A model generated the notes under the pieces. The model did no database searches. It was given only the letters and a program-made list of their open reading frames with translations, and had not been told where the DNA came from. A DNA stretch of 64,000 nucleotides from Thiohalocapsa sp963704155. GTDB taxonomy: Bacteria; Pseudomonadota; Gammaproteobacteria; Chromatiales; Chromatiaceae. The stretch spans positions 1 through 64,000 of the forward strand of contig CAVPHF010000029.1 of NCBI GenBank assembly GCA_963704155.1, given 5' to 3'. A program made the translations under genes and the position numbers. Shown piece by piece: positions 1 through 8,794 of the stretch (position 1 is the stretch's first letter; each line of letters begins with the position of its first letter).

Positions 1-376
1 GCGCCGTGAACGACCCGAAGACCAGCGGGGAAAACCCTGCTCTTATTGTGGTAGTGCAGGAAGCTCCGATTCGCCCGCAGGGTTGGGCGACTCGACACAG
101 CTCGACAGTGCGAGGTTTCCGTAGTTGGCTGCTGCGGAGCATTGAGTGGCGATTGCGATTGGCGATTGGCTATCGGCCGCAACACCGCCCACCGCCGCTC
201 GGGCGATTGGACGACTGATGCGGAGGAAAGGGCGCTTATCATTGCATTCCGCGTTTTAGCTGCAGTTGATGACCGACGTCATAAGACCCTGAGATGGACA
301 CGGGCTTGATCAGTATTTGGGCATATCTTTCTAAATGAGAGATTGCTCAATACGACACGGAGGCAGGAGGTTCGCC
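1..376. other. Intergenic/left-edge region, no supported gene
   Basis: The first 376 bases hold no gene I can support. A 70-codon open frame at 6-218 has an Arg-rich, compositionally implausible product and no convincing ribosome binding site, so I leave it out. A Shine-Dalgarno AGGAGG at 365-370 belongs to the rhodanese gene that follows. I see no clear promoter or terminator. Confidence 0.4.
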
Positions 377-871
377 ATGAAATATTGCGTTTTGTTGATG
401 GCCGGGCTGGCTTCGCTGGTCAGTCTTGGTGCCGCCGCCAGCGGGTACGATGCCGCACTGGCAGCGAGCTACGCGGAACTGTTCGCGCCGGCTGTTGCCG
501 CGCAGACAGGCAAAGCACTGCACTTGGTCAAACCTGAGCAACTGGTCAAGGACCTTCAGGCTGGCGAGGAGATCATCGCTCTGGACGTGCGAACGCCAAA
601 TGAGTCTGATCTGTTGCGGGTGACCCTGCCCGGAAGCATGCAGGTGCCGATCAATGAGGTGTTCCTCGCCGAAAACCTGGATCGGATTCCGCACGACAAG
701 ACAGTGCTCGTTGTCTGCAAATCCGGAACCCGTGCCACAGTCGTCGGCACCGCGTTACGGCACGTCGGCTTCAGTAACGTGTACGTCTTGAAGGGTGGGA
801 TGATGGCATTGTCGGCACATCTCAACGCCAATAACGCCAACCCACCGATGCCGAAGGTATCGGCTCGCTAG
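377..871 (+). CDS. Periplasmic rhodanese-like sulfurtransferase
   Basis: A 164-residue exported protein. Residues 1-22 form a signal peptide (MKYCVLLMAG start, Ala-rich cleavage zone). Residues 50-150 form one rhodanese domain with LDVRTPNE and the active-site loop VVCKSGTRA, where Cys114 would carry the persulfide. Rhodaneses move sulfane sulfur between thiol acceptors; a periplasmic single-domain version suits an organism that handles thiosulfate or polysulfide, but its partner is not visible here. I chose the ATG at 377 over the in-frame ATG at 335 because AGGAGG lies six bases upstream and it places the signal peptide at the N-terminus. It appears to be a single-gene unit. Confidence 0.88.
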   Translation: MKYCVLLMAGLASLVSLGAAASGYDAALAASYAELFAPAVAAQTGKALHLVKPEQLVKDLQAGEEIIALDVRTPNESDLLRVTLPGSMQVPINEVFLAENLDRIPHDKTVLVVCKSGTRATVVGTALRHVGFSNVYVLKGGMMALSAHLNANNANPPMPKVSAR

Positions 872-964
872 CGCTTGAGCCTGTGCGCCCGTCAGCCGGG
901 GCGCAAGCTCCGGTGGATGAGTTCTGGTGGATGAAGCGCCAACCTATTTACAGCTGAGTTCGAG

Positions 965-1651
965 ATGAACAGGCTCGCGTGGATGTCTCGGTCAATAGCG
1001 GCGCTATTGCTATGCGCGGCCACCAGTGTGCAGTCCCTCGAAGTCAGCTGTTCCGACAGCGTCCTGGTCACCGTCGATCGCCGCTGCGACTGGGTGCAGA
1101 TCATCTGCGAGGCGGCGGCGGATGCGCGTGATTTCTTGCGCGATGCAGGCTTCGATACGAGCGCATTTGTCAGAATCAAAGTCGTCGATAGGCTTCCTCA
1201 CGGCATCGATCCGCATGCGGTGGCCTGCTACGTGCATCCGCAACGCTGCGTTTATCTGCTGCCGCCCTCTCGCGGCGCTGCATCGGCACACCCAGGCGTT
1301 GCTCCAATGCCGCGGATTCCCTACCGCAGCTGGGTTTCGCATGAGGTGGCGCATGCCATTGCCGCGGCCAACTTCCATCTTTCGGAACCGACGATCCAGG
1401 CCCATGAGTACATCGCGTATGTCACCATGTTCGCAACGATGCCGCCGGCTGAGAGAGATCGCTTGCTTGGCGCCTTTCCCGGAGATGGATTCGATAGCCA
1501 GGGGCAAATCACCACGACGCTTTTTCTTTTGGCACCACACTGGTTCGGAGCTGAAGCCTACAGGCATTATCGTGCGTTGGAAGCTGGCGGGCCTGCGTTC
1601 TTGAGGAAGGTGCTTTCTGGACAGGCCCTCGATGAGCCCAATGGCTGGTAA
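965..1651 (+). CDS. Secreted HExxH protein, DUF6639-like, possible zinc peptidase
   Basis: A 228-residue protein with a signal peptide (residues 1-24). Residues 126-130 read HEVAH inside SHEVAHAIAAANF, the HExxH signature of zincin-type metallopeptidases, and an acidic stretch (EPTIQAHEYIAYV) about 15 residues later could supply a third ligand. Four Cys in the first 95 residues (29, 41, 48, 88) suggest periplasmic disulfides. It resembles a conserved family I know as DUF6639, with no function established. Peptidase activity is inferred from the motif alone. It follows the rhodanese gene by about 90 bases and ends before the convergent DUF58 gene. No substrate is suggested by its neighbours. 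Confidence 0.7.
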   Translation: MNRLAWMSRSIAALLLCAATSVQSLEVSCSDSVLVTVDRRCDWVQIICEAAADARDFLRDAGFDTSAFVRIKVVDRLPHGIDPHAVACYVHPQRCVYLLPPSRGAASAHPGVAPMPRIPYRSWVSHEVAHAIAAANFHLSEPTIQAHEYIAYVTMFATMPPAERDRLLGAFPGDGFDSQGQITTTLFLLAPHWFGAEAYRHYRALEAGGPAFLRKVLSGQALDEPNGW

Positions 1652-1778
1652 TCGACTGGAAATCGACCAGGCGCGGGTTGACGAAGGCGCGATTCGACGC
1701 CGTTGGGCCTGTTCATCTGGCGGTGTCGGCCATCGGGTGCAGTGTGAAGACGGTGGCCGGAGGAGCCGAGCGCCGCGG

Positions 1779-3086
1779 TCAAAGCAGGCCGGCGCCCTTG
1801 ATCGCGAAGTACTGATTGATCAGCGCTGCCGGCAGTTGCCGCGGCAGCAGGTCCAGTACATAGGCGCCCATGTGTTGGAGCCGCTCGTGCTGGCGGCGGC
1901 GGTCGGCGAGGTAGGATTGCACGCCGTGGAAGCGCAGCGCGCCAGCACGGTCGCTGACGGGGCTGCCCAGGGTCTCGTCGAGCATGGACTCGCGCAGATC
2001 GGCCACCAGCACCAGGTGACGCCGGCGCAGGACCTGCACCGCCCGCAGCAGCTCGTCGTGGTCCTCGTCGCGGCTATTGGTCACGAATACCACCATGGCG
2101 CGACGGGGCTGCCGCTGCAGCAGCTCGCGTGCGGCGGCCAAGGGGTCGGCGGCGCCCAGACCGGCCTGGACATCGTATAGCTCGGCAAGCAATCGGTTGA
2201 CGGTATTCGGGTCTTTGCGCGGCGCGAACCAGCGCTTGGGTCCGCCATAGGTCATCAGGCCGACCGCGTCGCCCTGCTGCACCGCCACATAGGCGAGCAG
2301 CAGCAGCGCGTTGAGCGCCTCATCCAGATGGCCGCGGCCCTGAGCGTCGATGTGGCGCATGCGGCGTCCGCAGTCGAGCAGGAACAGCAGGCGCTGATCG
2401 CGCTCGTCCTGATACTCGCGGGCGATCAACCTGCGCATCCGTGATGTCGCCTTCCAGTCGATCTGGCGCAGGCTGTCGCCGCGGCGGTATTGACGCAGTT
2501 GATGGAATTCTCCGCCGCCGCCGCGACGCTGCAGGCGGCGCACGCCGATCTGTGCCAGCCGGTCGTTGGCCGCGAGCAGTGTGTAGCGGCTGATCTCGGC
2601 GAAATTCGGATAGACCCGGACGTCGAGCACGGGCCCAACACGCCGGGTGCGGCTCCAGAGGCCGGCCGGTGAGTGCAGCCGCAGGTCGCAGCCGGCGAAG
2701 CGCCGCGGCCCGCGCCGAGGTGGTCGGACCGAGTAGTTGAGGCGCAGCCGCTCGAGCGGCGCCAGTGTCAGGTTTTGCGGGAGGTCGCGCGTCTCGAACT
2801 CCGCGGGATGCAGGTCGTAACAGTCAAGGCGCAGCGTGCGCCGATGGCGATTGGACAGACTGAGCTCGACCGGGCGCCAGACGCCCTGAGGCAGTATGGC
2901 GTCGACCCGGCGCCGGAGAGCGGGCGGGCGGGTGCCGAGCAAGAGCAGTAGATCCGCCGCGGCCACAGCCGCAAGCAGTACAGCGAACCCCTGCCATAGC
3001 TGGTGTGCGATCGGCCAGATGACCGCCGCCAGGCCGAGCCCGGTCCAGAGTCCGAGCATCAAGATCAGCGGGCGGCGCGGCCTCAT
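1779..3086 (-). CDS. DUF58 domain membrane protein (MoxR cluster 1)
   Basis: A 435-residue protein and the last gene of the 8580-to-1779 minus-strand operon. Two membrane segments lie at residues 7-48; a beta-rich stretch follows; then comes the DUF58 core with the hallmark RRGDSLRQIDWKATSRM around residue 200 and a VWA-like fold (LLFLLDCGRRM). DUF58 proteins almost always accompany a MoxR AAA+ ATPase, which lies 57 bases upstream here, and are thought to be MoxR clients or adaptors in the assembly of envelope or cofactor-dependent complexes. It is longer than the second DUF58 protein in this window (305 aa), mainly through its N-terminal membrane anchor. The exact biochemical role is unknown. 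Confidence 0.88.
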   Translation of the reverse strand: MRPRRPLILMLGLWTGLGLAAVIWPIAHQLWQGFAVLLAAVAAADLLLLLGTRPPALRRRVDAILPQGVWRPVELSLSNRHRRTLRLDCYDLHPAEFETRDLPQNLTLAPLERLRLNYSVRPPRRGPRRFAGCDLRLHSPAGLWSRTRRVGPVLDVRVYPNFAEISRYTLLAANDRLAQIGVRRLQRRGGGGEFHQLRQYRRGDSLRQIDWKATSRMRRLIAREYQDERDQRLLFLLDCGRRMRHIDAQGRGHLDEALNALLLLAYVAVQQGDAVGLMTYGGPKRWFAPRKDPNTVNRLLAELYDVQAGLGAADPLAAARELLQRQPRRAMVVFVTNSRDEDHDELLRAVQVLRRRHLVLVADLRESMLDETLGSPVSDRAGALRFHGVQSYLADRRRQHERLQHMGAYVLDLLPRQLPAALINQYFAIKGAGLL

Positions 3087-3143
3087 CGCTCGGGTCGGTG
3101 CATCAGCTGACCAGGTCGGAGCGGATTTGCGTGCCGCCGCCGG

Positions 3144-4154
3144 TCAGGCACGAGGCGCTCTGACACTGGTCATCAGTTCCGACAGCACTCCGTCTGCCTC
3201 ATAACCTTCGATCTCGAGGTCGGCGCCGAGCTTGATGCGATGGCGCAGCACGGGGCGTGCGACCGCCTTGACGTCGTCCGGCGTCACGAAGCCGTTGCCG
3301 CTGGCCAACGCATGAGCGCGCGCCGCGCGCACCATGGCGATGCTCGCGCGCGGACCGGCGCCGATCTCGATGCCCTGCCATTCGCGGGTGGCGCGCACCA
3401 TGCTTAGGGCGTAGTCGAGGATGCTGTCGTCGATGACCAGCGTCGCTGCCGTCAACTGGATTTGCAAAAGATCCGTCGTACTCAGCACCTGCGAGACGCG
3501 CGACAGATCGAGCTGGTCGCCGACCGAGCCGGTAGTCACCTGGCGCACCATCTGCAGCTCGTCCGCGGCACTCGGGTTGGGCATGAATGCCTTGATCAGA
3601 AATCGGTCGAGCTGCGCCTGCGGCAGCGGATAGGTGCCCTCGTGCTCGATCGGGTTCTGTGTGGCAAGTACCAGGAAGGGTCGCTCGAGTGCAAGCGACT
3701 GGCCCTCGACCGTTACCTGCTGCTCCTGCATGGCCTCGAGCATGGCCGACTGTGTCTTGGCGGGTGCGCGGTTGATCTCGTCGCCGAGCAGCAGATTGCA
3801 GAAGATGGGTCCGCGGCGGATCTCGAACTGCTGGCTCTTGCTGTCGAAGATGGCGTGACCGGTGACGTCGCTCGGCATCAGGTCCGGGGTGAACTGGATA
3901 CGCGCAAAGCGCCCGCCGACGGCCTGGGCCAGCGCGCGGACCAGCAATGTCTTGCCGGTTCCCGGCAGGCCTTCGAGCAACACATGGCCGGCCGCCGCCA
4001 CGGCGACGATCAGCTCGCGCACCACCTGCTGTTGGCCGATCACGGCCCGGTTGATCTGCTGCTCCAGCGCTTGCAGCATGGCGCTGGCGCCGGCAATGGG
4101 TTCCGGCGCCGACTGCGTTGTCGAGGCTGTTTTGGATTGCTGGGACTCTGTCAT
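3144..4154 (-). CDS. MoxR family AAA+ ATPase (cluster 1)
   Basis: A 336-residue AAA+ ATPase. Walker A is GLPGTGKT (residues 62-69), Walker B is LLLGDEINRAP around 122-132, and sensor 1 lies in LATQNPIEHEGTYPLPQAQ, the motif typical of MoxR. The Ser/Thr/Gln-rich first 20 residues are probably disordered. MoxR ATPases act as chaperones that use ATP to mature or insert partner proteins, commonly VWA or DUF58 proteins. This one sits between DUF4350 (38 bases upstream) and DUF58 (57 bases downstream), the arrangement of the TM0930-type MoxR subfamily. A second, clearly distinct MoxR lies at 27521. The substrate is unknown. Confidence 0.92.
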   Translation of the reverse strand: MTESQQSKTASTTQSAPEPIAGASAMLQALEQQINRAVIGQQQVVRELIVAVAAAGHVLLEGLPGTGKTLLVRALAQAVGGRFARIQFTPDLMPSDVTGHAIFDSKSQQFEIRRGPIFCNLLLGDEINRAPAKTQSAMLEAMQEQQVTVEGQSLALERPFLVLATQNPIEHEGTYPLPQAQLDRFLIKAFMPNPSAADELQMVRQVTTGSVGDQLDLSRVSQVLSTTDLLQIQLTAATLVIDDSILDYALSMVRATREWQGIEIGAGPRASIAMVRAARAHALASGNGFVTPDDVKAVARPVLRHRIKLGADLEIEGYEADGVLSELMTSVRAPRA

Positions 4155-4192
4155 TTTTGGGCCGTCTGTCGATGTCGAATGCGGAAATCTTC

Positions 4193-5335
4193 TTAGAGTG
4201 CGTTCCAGATCCGCTGGAGCAGGCCGGTCTGGCGGACCAGGTCATCGTCGTCGCGCGGTCGGCTGTAGAGCGCTTGCTGGACCTCCGCCTGGACGAGCCC
4301 CGTTTGTTCGCCGATCCAGCCGGCGCGCTCGCTGCTGTCCATCTCGCGCAGCAACGGGTGGCGGCGCATCCAAGCCTGTTCGACACGCTTTCGGGTCGCC
4401 GCCAGTTGTAGGCTGCCGCGTCCATGCCGCCAGAGGAAGTCGGCGGCCGCTTCCATGTGGTCGAGCAGGTCGCGCCGGTCGCGCGGCGGGTTTGGCAGCA
4501 GCGGCCCGATCCGTCCGCCCAGATACCAGAGCAGGCCTGCCGACAGCAGGGCCGCGGCGATGACCACCTGGGGCGCGGCCTGCCAGAGCAGGGTAGTCAG
4601 GCCCGGCATGCTTTGGTCGTAGAGGAGCCATACCTTGCCCGCTTGCGCGCTCATCAAGGCCAGAAACAGCGCATGATCGTGGTTGCCGATGTCGCCATTG
4701 GTCAGGAAGACGTTGTCGCTGGTCACGCTCAACAGACCGTCGCCGATGCGGTACTGCAGCAGACGGGCGCGGCCGTCGGCCGAGACGCTGCCGATCGAAT
4801 CGCCGGATAGATCCTGCAGGAAGAACTCCGGCACGAAGCCGACCCTGATCGCCTTGGGGTAACCGTCCATCGAGATCTCGGCGATCACCTCAGCGCGCTC
4901 GTCCGCCTCGTCGATCGAGCGCAGCGCGACGCCCTGATTGGCCAGAAAGTTATCCGTGCGCGGTCGCTCATCGGGCGCCAGCACTTGGCGCGCCTCGACT
5001 AGGACGGCCCCGCCCGCCGTCAGCCAGGCATGCAACTGCCGCCGGCGCTCGGCATTCAGGGGCCCCAATCCGTTTAACACCAGCATGTCGGTTGGCGGCG
5101 GCAGCTCGCGCAAGAGATTGCGGCCCGCGACACTCTCGGTGGCGATGCCGACCTCCGTTAGAAAGCGCTCCGCGGCGAGAAACGGATTGCGCATGGCGGC
5201 CGCGGAGTAGCCGCTAGGGAACTCGCGGGTTTGTTGCTCGAAGTTGCGGTCGAACCAGAGCGCGCCGGCCACGGCGATGACCATAGCGAGCAGTCCGAGG
5301 AGCCATGCGACGGGGTTGCCTAACTGCCGCTTCAT
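4193..5335 (-). CDS. DUF4350 domain membrane protein
   Basis: A 380-residue protein. One N-terminal membrane segment (residues 8-27) is followed by an extracytoplasmic DUF4350 domain of GATase-like appearance (FLTEVGIATESV, DMLVLNGLGPLN, WLTAGGAVLVEARQV). A second membrane segment near residues 255-275 leads to a cytoplasmic helical tail. DUF4350 proteins occur in MoxR/DUF58/DUF4129 clusters; their function is unknown. Its ATG at 5335 overlaps the stop of the DUF4129 gene by four bases, which indicates translational coupling. The domain call rests on the pattern of motifs and the neighbourhood. Confidence 0.82.
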   Translation of the reverse strand: MKRQLGNPVAWLLGLLAMVIAVAGALWFDRNFEQQTREFPSGYSAAAMRNPFLAAERFLTEVGIATESVAGRNLLRELPPPTDMLVLNGLGPLNAERRRQLHAWLTAGGAVLVEARQVLAPDERPRTDNFLANQGVALRSIDEADERAEVIAEISMDGYPKAIRVGFVPEFFLQDLSGDSIGSVSADGRARLLQYRIGDGLLSVTSDNVFLTNGDIGNHDHALFLALMSAQAGKVWLLYDQSMPGLTTLLWQAAPQVVIAAALLSAGLLWYLGGRIGPLLPNPPRDRRDLLDHMEAAADFLWRHGRGSLQLAATRKRVEQAWMRRHPLLREMDSSERAGWIGEQTGLVQAEVQQALYSRPRDDDDLVRQTGLLQRIWNAL

Positions 5336-6912
5336 CGTTGCGCGTCCGCTGCTGTTTCGCTCCGGACCGCCGGCCGCGTGGCCAGCAACCGCGCGATGTC
5401 TTTGGCATCCACTGTCCGGTGCGCATAGGCCACCGCCTGCCAGAGCTGCAACAGGTGTCGCAGCCAGTCGAGCTGCTGCGTCGGCGCTCTGCGTGCCGCG
5501 GCGCTTATGCAGTCGCCCTCCGTGGCGCTGTCCGGGATGTCGAGTCCGAGCGTGCGCAAGTGGGCAATCTGCGCTCGATACAGCAGGCCGAGGGCGCCGC
5601 GGGCATCACCGGCTGCAAGCAGCGCATGCACGGCGCTCGGGATATCCGCCGGCAGCAGATCCTGCCGCGGGACACCGTCACGGACCAAGGTTGCCGATGC
5701 GCCGGAGCGGCCACGGTGGCGCGGCCAAGCGGGCGTCAGGCCGCGCAGTTCCAGCCAGAGTCGGTAGAGGATCAGTGCAAGTGCGGCCAAGGCGAGTGCC
5801 GCAATGATCCACTTGGCTGCCTCGGCGATGGCGATGATCAGCCGCATCGGCAGCCAGTCGGGTGGATTGGCATCTTCGGAATCCGCGTTGCCGTCGCCGA
5901 CATAGACCCATACCCGCTCCTCGCGGGTGGAGCCGAAATCATCGTCGGCTAGCACGGTCTCGATCAGGGTCTTCGCCTCATCCGGCGTTGGCATGGTTGC
6001 GCCGATCCCCGCCGATGGCTGCGCTGAAGGCTGGGCTGGAGGCTGTGTTTGGGGCTGTGTTAGGGGCTGTGCCGTTACCGGCTGCACCAAGGCGGTAGCC
6101 AAGAGCAGGAACAACCCGAAGGTCGGCGGTGCCATGGTGATTGGCCTGTCTGGGTTCGGTCCCCTGATGTCGCGCGCTGCGGACTGGGAAACGGCTTGAC
6201 GGAAGATCAGTTCGAGGTCCCATGCCTCGATCTCGGTGCGGCGGCCGAGGTAGAGCGCAAAGCCGGCCGCGACGTAAAAGGGCGCGATAAGCGACATGGT
6301 GGCGACGGCACAAAGGGTGCCGATCCAGTAGACCAGCGACTGTTCATCGAACAGCACGGCGAGCAGGTCCAGATCCGGAAGACCCTCAGGGATCAGAAAG
6401 GCGAGCAGCAGCAGTGCGGAGAGCCAGAGGATGGCCTCGAGATGCACGCAAACGATGGTGAGCCAGGATGCGGCACTGGTTCGTTTGCCGAGTATACGGA
6501 GTCGTTCGCGCCGGGTGCGTCCGCTCAGCCCCTCGAGGAGCGTCGCCGGCATCGTGAAGCTGCGCGCGAGCGTGAGGCGCCGCCAGAACAGATAAGGCCA
6601 GAGTCGGCGCGGAAAGGCCCGCGGCAGCTGACGAGCCGTGCTTGCAACGCTTGCGTGATCGCCGAACAGGGCGCGGCTGAGCCAGAACAGCAGCGGGGCC
6701 TCGAACAAGGGTTTGAACCACCAGAAGGCGAGCGCCCAGAGACTGGGCCGGTCATGCAGCGGCAGCAGAAGCAGCATGGCCATCGGCAGCGCAGTGATCC
6801 ACCAGAGCAGCCATAGCGGCAGAAACCAGCGTCGTGCCAGCGCGAATCCCAGGTCGATACTCTCCCACGGCCTGCGTGGGCGGATCGCGGCGCTGAGTCG
6901 GTCAGGCCGCAT
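5332..6912 (-). CDS. Polytopic membrane protein with C-terminal DUF4129 domain
   Basis: A 526-residue protein. Residues 1-260 carry several hydrophobic segments (WFLPLWLLWWITALPMAML, AILWLSALLLLAFLIP and others) and look like an integral membrane domain. A second signal-like hydrophobic stretch at about 262-285 leads into a Gln/Pro-rich linker with repeated QPxxQP units. A further membrane segment (AAKWIIAALALAALALILY) precedes the C-terminal DUF4129 domain, with LGLLYRAQIAHLRTLGL and ATEGDC. I chose the ATG at 6912, which overlaps the SpoIIM-like gene by 11 bases, rather than the open-frame start at 7032. The order membrane domain, second signal-like segment, DUF4129 looks like a fusion of two genes that could be separate elsewhere. 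Confidence 0.8.
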   Translation of the reverse strand: MRPDRLSAAIRPRRPWESIDLGFALARRWFLPLWLLWWITALPMAMLLLLPLHDRPSLWALAFWWFKPLFEAPLLFWLSRALFGDHASVASTARQLPRAFPRRLWPYLFWRRLTLARSFTMPATLLEGLSGRTRRERLRILGKRTSAASWLTIVCVHLEAILWLSALLLLAFLIPEGLPDLDLLAVLFDEQSLVYWIGTLCAVATMSLIAPFYVAAGFALYLGRRTEIEAWDLELIFRQAVSQSAARDIRGPNPDRPITMAPPTFGLFLLLATALVQPVTAQPLTQPQTQPPAQPSAQPSAGIGATMPTPDEAKTLIETVLADDDFGSTREERVWVYVGDGNADSEDANPPDWLPMRLIIAIAEAAKWIIAALALAALALILYRLWLELRGLTPAWPRHRGRSGASATLVRDGVPRQDLLPADIPSAVHALLAAGDARGALGLLYRAQIAHLRTLGLDIPDSATEGDCISAAARRAPTQQLDWLRHLLQLWQAVAYAHRTVDAKDIARLLATRPAVRSETAADAQR

Positions 6913-7891
6913 CGTCGCGTCGGCGTCCCGCCAGCCCGAAATAGCATGCCACCAACAGCCAGCCGGCGATGCCGGCCGTGTATTTGACCTCCGGCGCGAT
7001 GCCGCGGCTGGATGACCAGAAGGCCTCCACAACGGCGGCCAGAAACAACATCAGCATGGCGCCTGTGATCAGCAGCACGGCCTCCGAGGCATTGGCGTGC
7101 AGCGCTGCCGCGCGTGTGCGCCGGCCAGGTGCCAGCAGCGCCTTTGCGAGCAGCAATCCGGCGGCGCCCGAGACGGCGATGGCCGTGAGTTCCAGGCTGC
7201 TATGGCCGCTGACGAAGGACCAGAACGGCGTGCCGGAGCCCAGTTGCGTCAGGTATCCGGCCACGGCACCGGTGTAGAGGCCGTTGGTGGCGAGCACGAA
7301 CAGACTGCCGATGCCGAACAGCAGGCCCCAGGCGAAGGTGCGGAAGGCGACGCCAATGTTATTCCAGACGTAGAAGCCAAACATCATGAAGTCATCGTCC
7401 GCCTGGCGTTCCGCGCTGCGTCCGAGCCGGCGATTGGTGGGGTCGTACATCGACTCGAACTCGGCCACCTGCTCTGCTTCGAGCAGCGCGTAGATGAGGC
7501 TCCCGTCGTTGTGGCAGGCGATGCCCATGGCCGTCATTGAGCCGAAGAACAGCAGGCAGGAGATCAGGAAAAGACCGCCGTTTCGCCGCAGCGCGCGTGG
7601 AAAGCCAGCGACCGCGAATGCGAGTATCTGTTGCGGCCAGCGCGGGCGTGGACGATAGAGCTGGCGGTAGCCTCGGCGGACCAGTCGCTGCAACTCATCC
7701 ACCAGACCGGGGCTGTAACCGCGGCCGCGGGCAAGTGCGTAATGCCCGCTGACCATGCGCAGCAGACGCGGCAGACGCTGGACGGGCACCGCCGCGCCCG
7801 CGCGGCCCTCGCGATGCTCCAGCTGTGCCAACAGCGCGCGGAATCGGTCCCAGGTGTCGCGGTGTGTCTGCTCGAACTGCTGCTGTCTCAT
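6902..7891 (-). CDS. Stage II sporulation protein M-like (DUF95) membrane protein
   Basis: A 329-residue protein. The first 100 residues are cytoplasmic, helical and Arg-rich; the rest holds five or six membrane segments. The segment NNIGVAFRTFAWGLLFGIGSLF and the SGHSSLELTAIAVSGAAGL stretch match the SpoIIM/DUF95 family. SpoIIM joins the peptidoglycan-hydrolase engulfment complex in sporulating Firmicutes; in Gram-negative bacteria its relatives occur beside RDD and MoxR genes, and their job is not known. It overlaps the RDD gene by four bases and the DUF4129 gene by 11, so the whole set is likely one transcript. No sporulation role is implied. Confidence 0.88.
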   Translation of the reverse strand: MRQQQFEQTHRDTWDRFRALLAQLEHREGRAGAAVPVQRLPRLLRMVSGHYALARGRGYSPGLVDELQRLVRRGYRQLYRPRPRWPQQILAFAVAGFPRALRRNGGLFLISCLLFFGSMTAMGIACHNDGSLIYALLEAEQVAEFESMYDPTNRRLGRSAERQADDDFMMFGFYVWNNIGVAFRTFAWGLLFGIGSLFVLATNGLYTGAVAGYLTQLGSGTPFWSFVSGHSSLELTAIAVSGAAGLLLAKALLAPGRRTRAAALHANASEAVLLITGAMLMLFLAAVVEAFWSSSRGIAPEVKYTAGIAGWLLVACYFGLAGRRRDDAA

Positions 7892-8580
7892 CGATGCCCG
7901 GCGATCCAGTTGGCGATGCCGAGCAGACGCTCGACGGCGGCCTCATCAGATGGCTGGTCCGCGGCCTTGTCGAGCGGCGCGAGCGCCAGCTCGGCCAGCT
8001 CCGCGCAGCGGGCTGGCGACAGGTGCGGGCTGCGCTCGGCGAAGTCGAGGATCGCCTGTTGCAGCTCCACCGAGAGTGGCGCCGCCGGTGCCCTCGGGTC
8101 GCGTTCTGGCATCTTGACGGGGATGCGCTTGTCGTCGGTGTAGACCACCAGGGTGCCGGCGGCAAGGTCGCCGAGACGGCGGAAATCATTGTCCAGCAGC
8201 ATGCTGACGAGCCCGGCCGCGTAGAACAGCGGCAGAAAATCCACCGCACGCAGCAGATTGCGCAGCAGCGATGCCGCCGGCCCCACCGGTGTGCCGTCAT
8301 TGTGCACGACCGTGAGCCCGATCGCGCGCTTGCCGGGCGTGGCGCCGCCACGCAGCTCGAACCAGACCGGGTAGAACCACTCTATAAGGAACAGGCCGAG
8401 CAGGACCAGCCCGACACCTAGGCCGGAAAGCGCCATCAGTGGCATCAGCACCGCATAGAGCGCCAGGCGAATCAGCCAGTCGATGGTCAACGCCATCGCG
8501 CGAGGCACCGGACCCGCAAGGCGTATGGACAGGTCGACGCCTTCCGGTGTCTCGAAGGCCCGCAGCGTATCCACAGGCAT
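7888..8580 (-). CDS. RDD family membrane protein
   Basis: A 230-residue protein and the first gene of the MoxR cluster 1 operon. The RDD domain spans roughly residues 20-150: PVPRAMALTIDWLIRLALY begins the first membrane segment with its conserved Arg and Asp, and ATPGKRAIGLTVV and DNDFRRLGDLAAGTLVVY are family hallmarks. I chose the ATG at 8580 because GGAGG lies five bases upstream; the in-frame ATG at 8652 has no ribosome binding site and adds 24 atypical residues. RDD proteins are proposed transporters or membrane chaperones, but their general role is unclear. The acidic C-terminal 80 residues are soluble. Confidence 0.88.
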   Translation of the reverse strand: MPVDTLRAFETPEGVDLSIRLAGPVPRAMALTIDWLIRLALYAVLMPLMALSGLGVGLVLLGLFLIEWFYPVWFELRGGATPGKRAIGLTVVHNDGTPVGPAASLLRNLLRAVDFLPLFYAAGLVSMLLDNDFRRLGDLAAGTLVVYTDDKRIPVKMPERDPRAPAAPLSVELQQAILDFAERSPHLSPARCAELAELALAPLDKAADQPSDEAAVERLLGIANWIAGHR

Positions 8581-8794
8581 TCCGGCCTCCGCCACCGCCT
8601 CGGGCGGTTCAGTTGCATGTTTCGGCGGCAAGACCCTGTGCGGATACGTCAAGTTTCAGACCGCTAATGCAGTTGGCAAAAAAAGGGGCGGAGGGCCAAG
8701 GGCTGGCGTCGGGTCATCTTCAACGATCGAGGCATCGGCGCGTCGCCCGCTTGCAGCAGTTCAGCGATTCAGCAGCCAGTTTGCGTGCCTCTCC

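Noticed and set aside
6..218. A 70-codon open frame at the left edge
   Set aside because: It has no ribosome binding site, an implausible composition and no neighbour support.
3199..4425. A 408-codon minus-strand frame overlapping moxR
   Set aside because: It overlaps the MoxR gene in another frame on the same strand and has an Arg/Ala-rich product; MoxR motifs settle the true frame.
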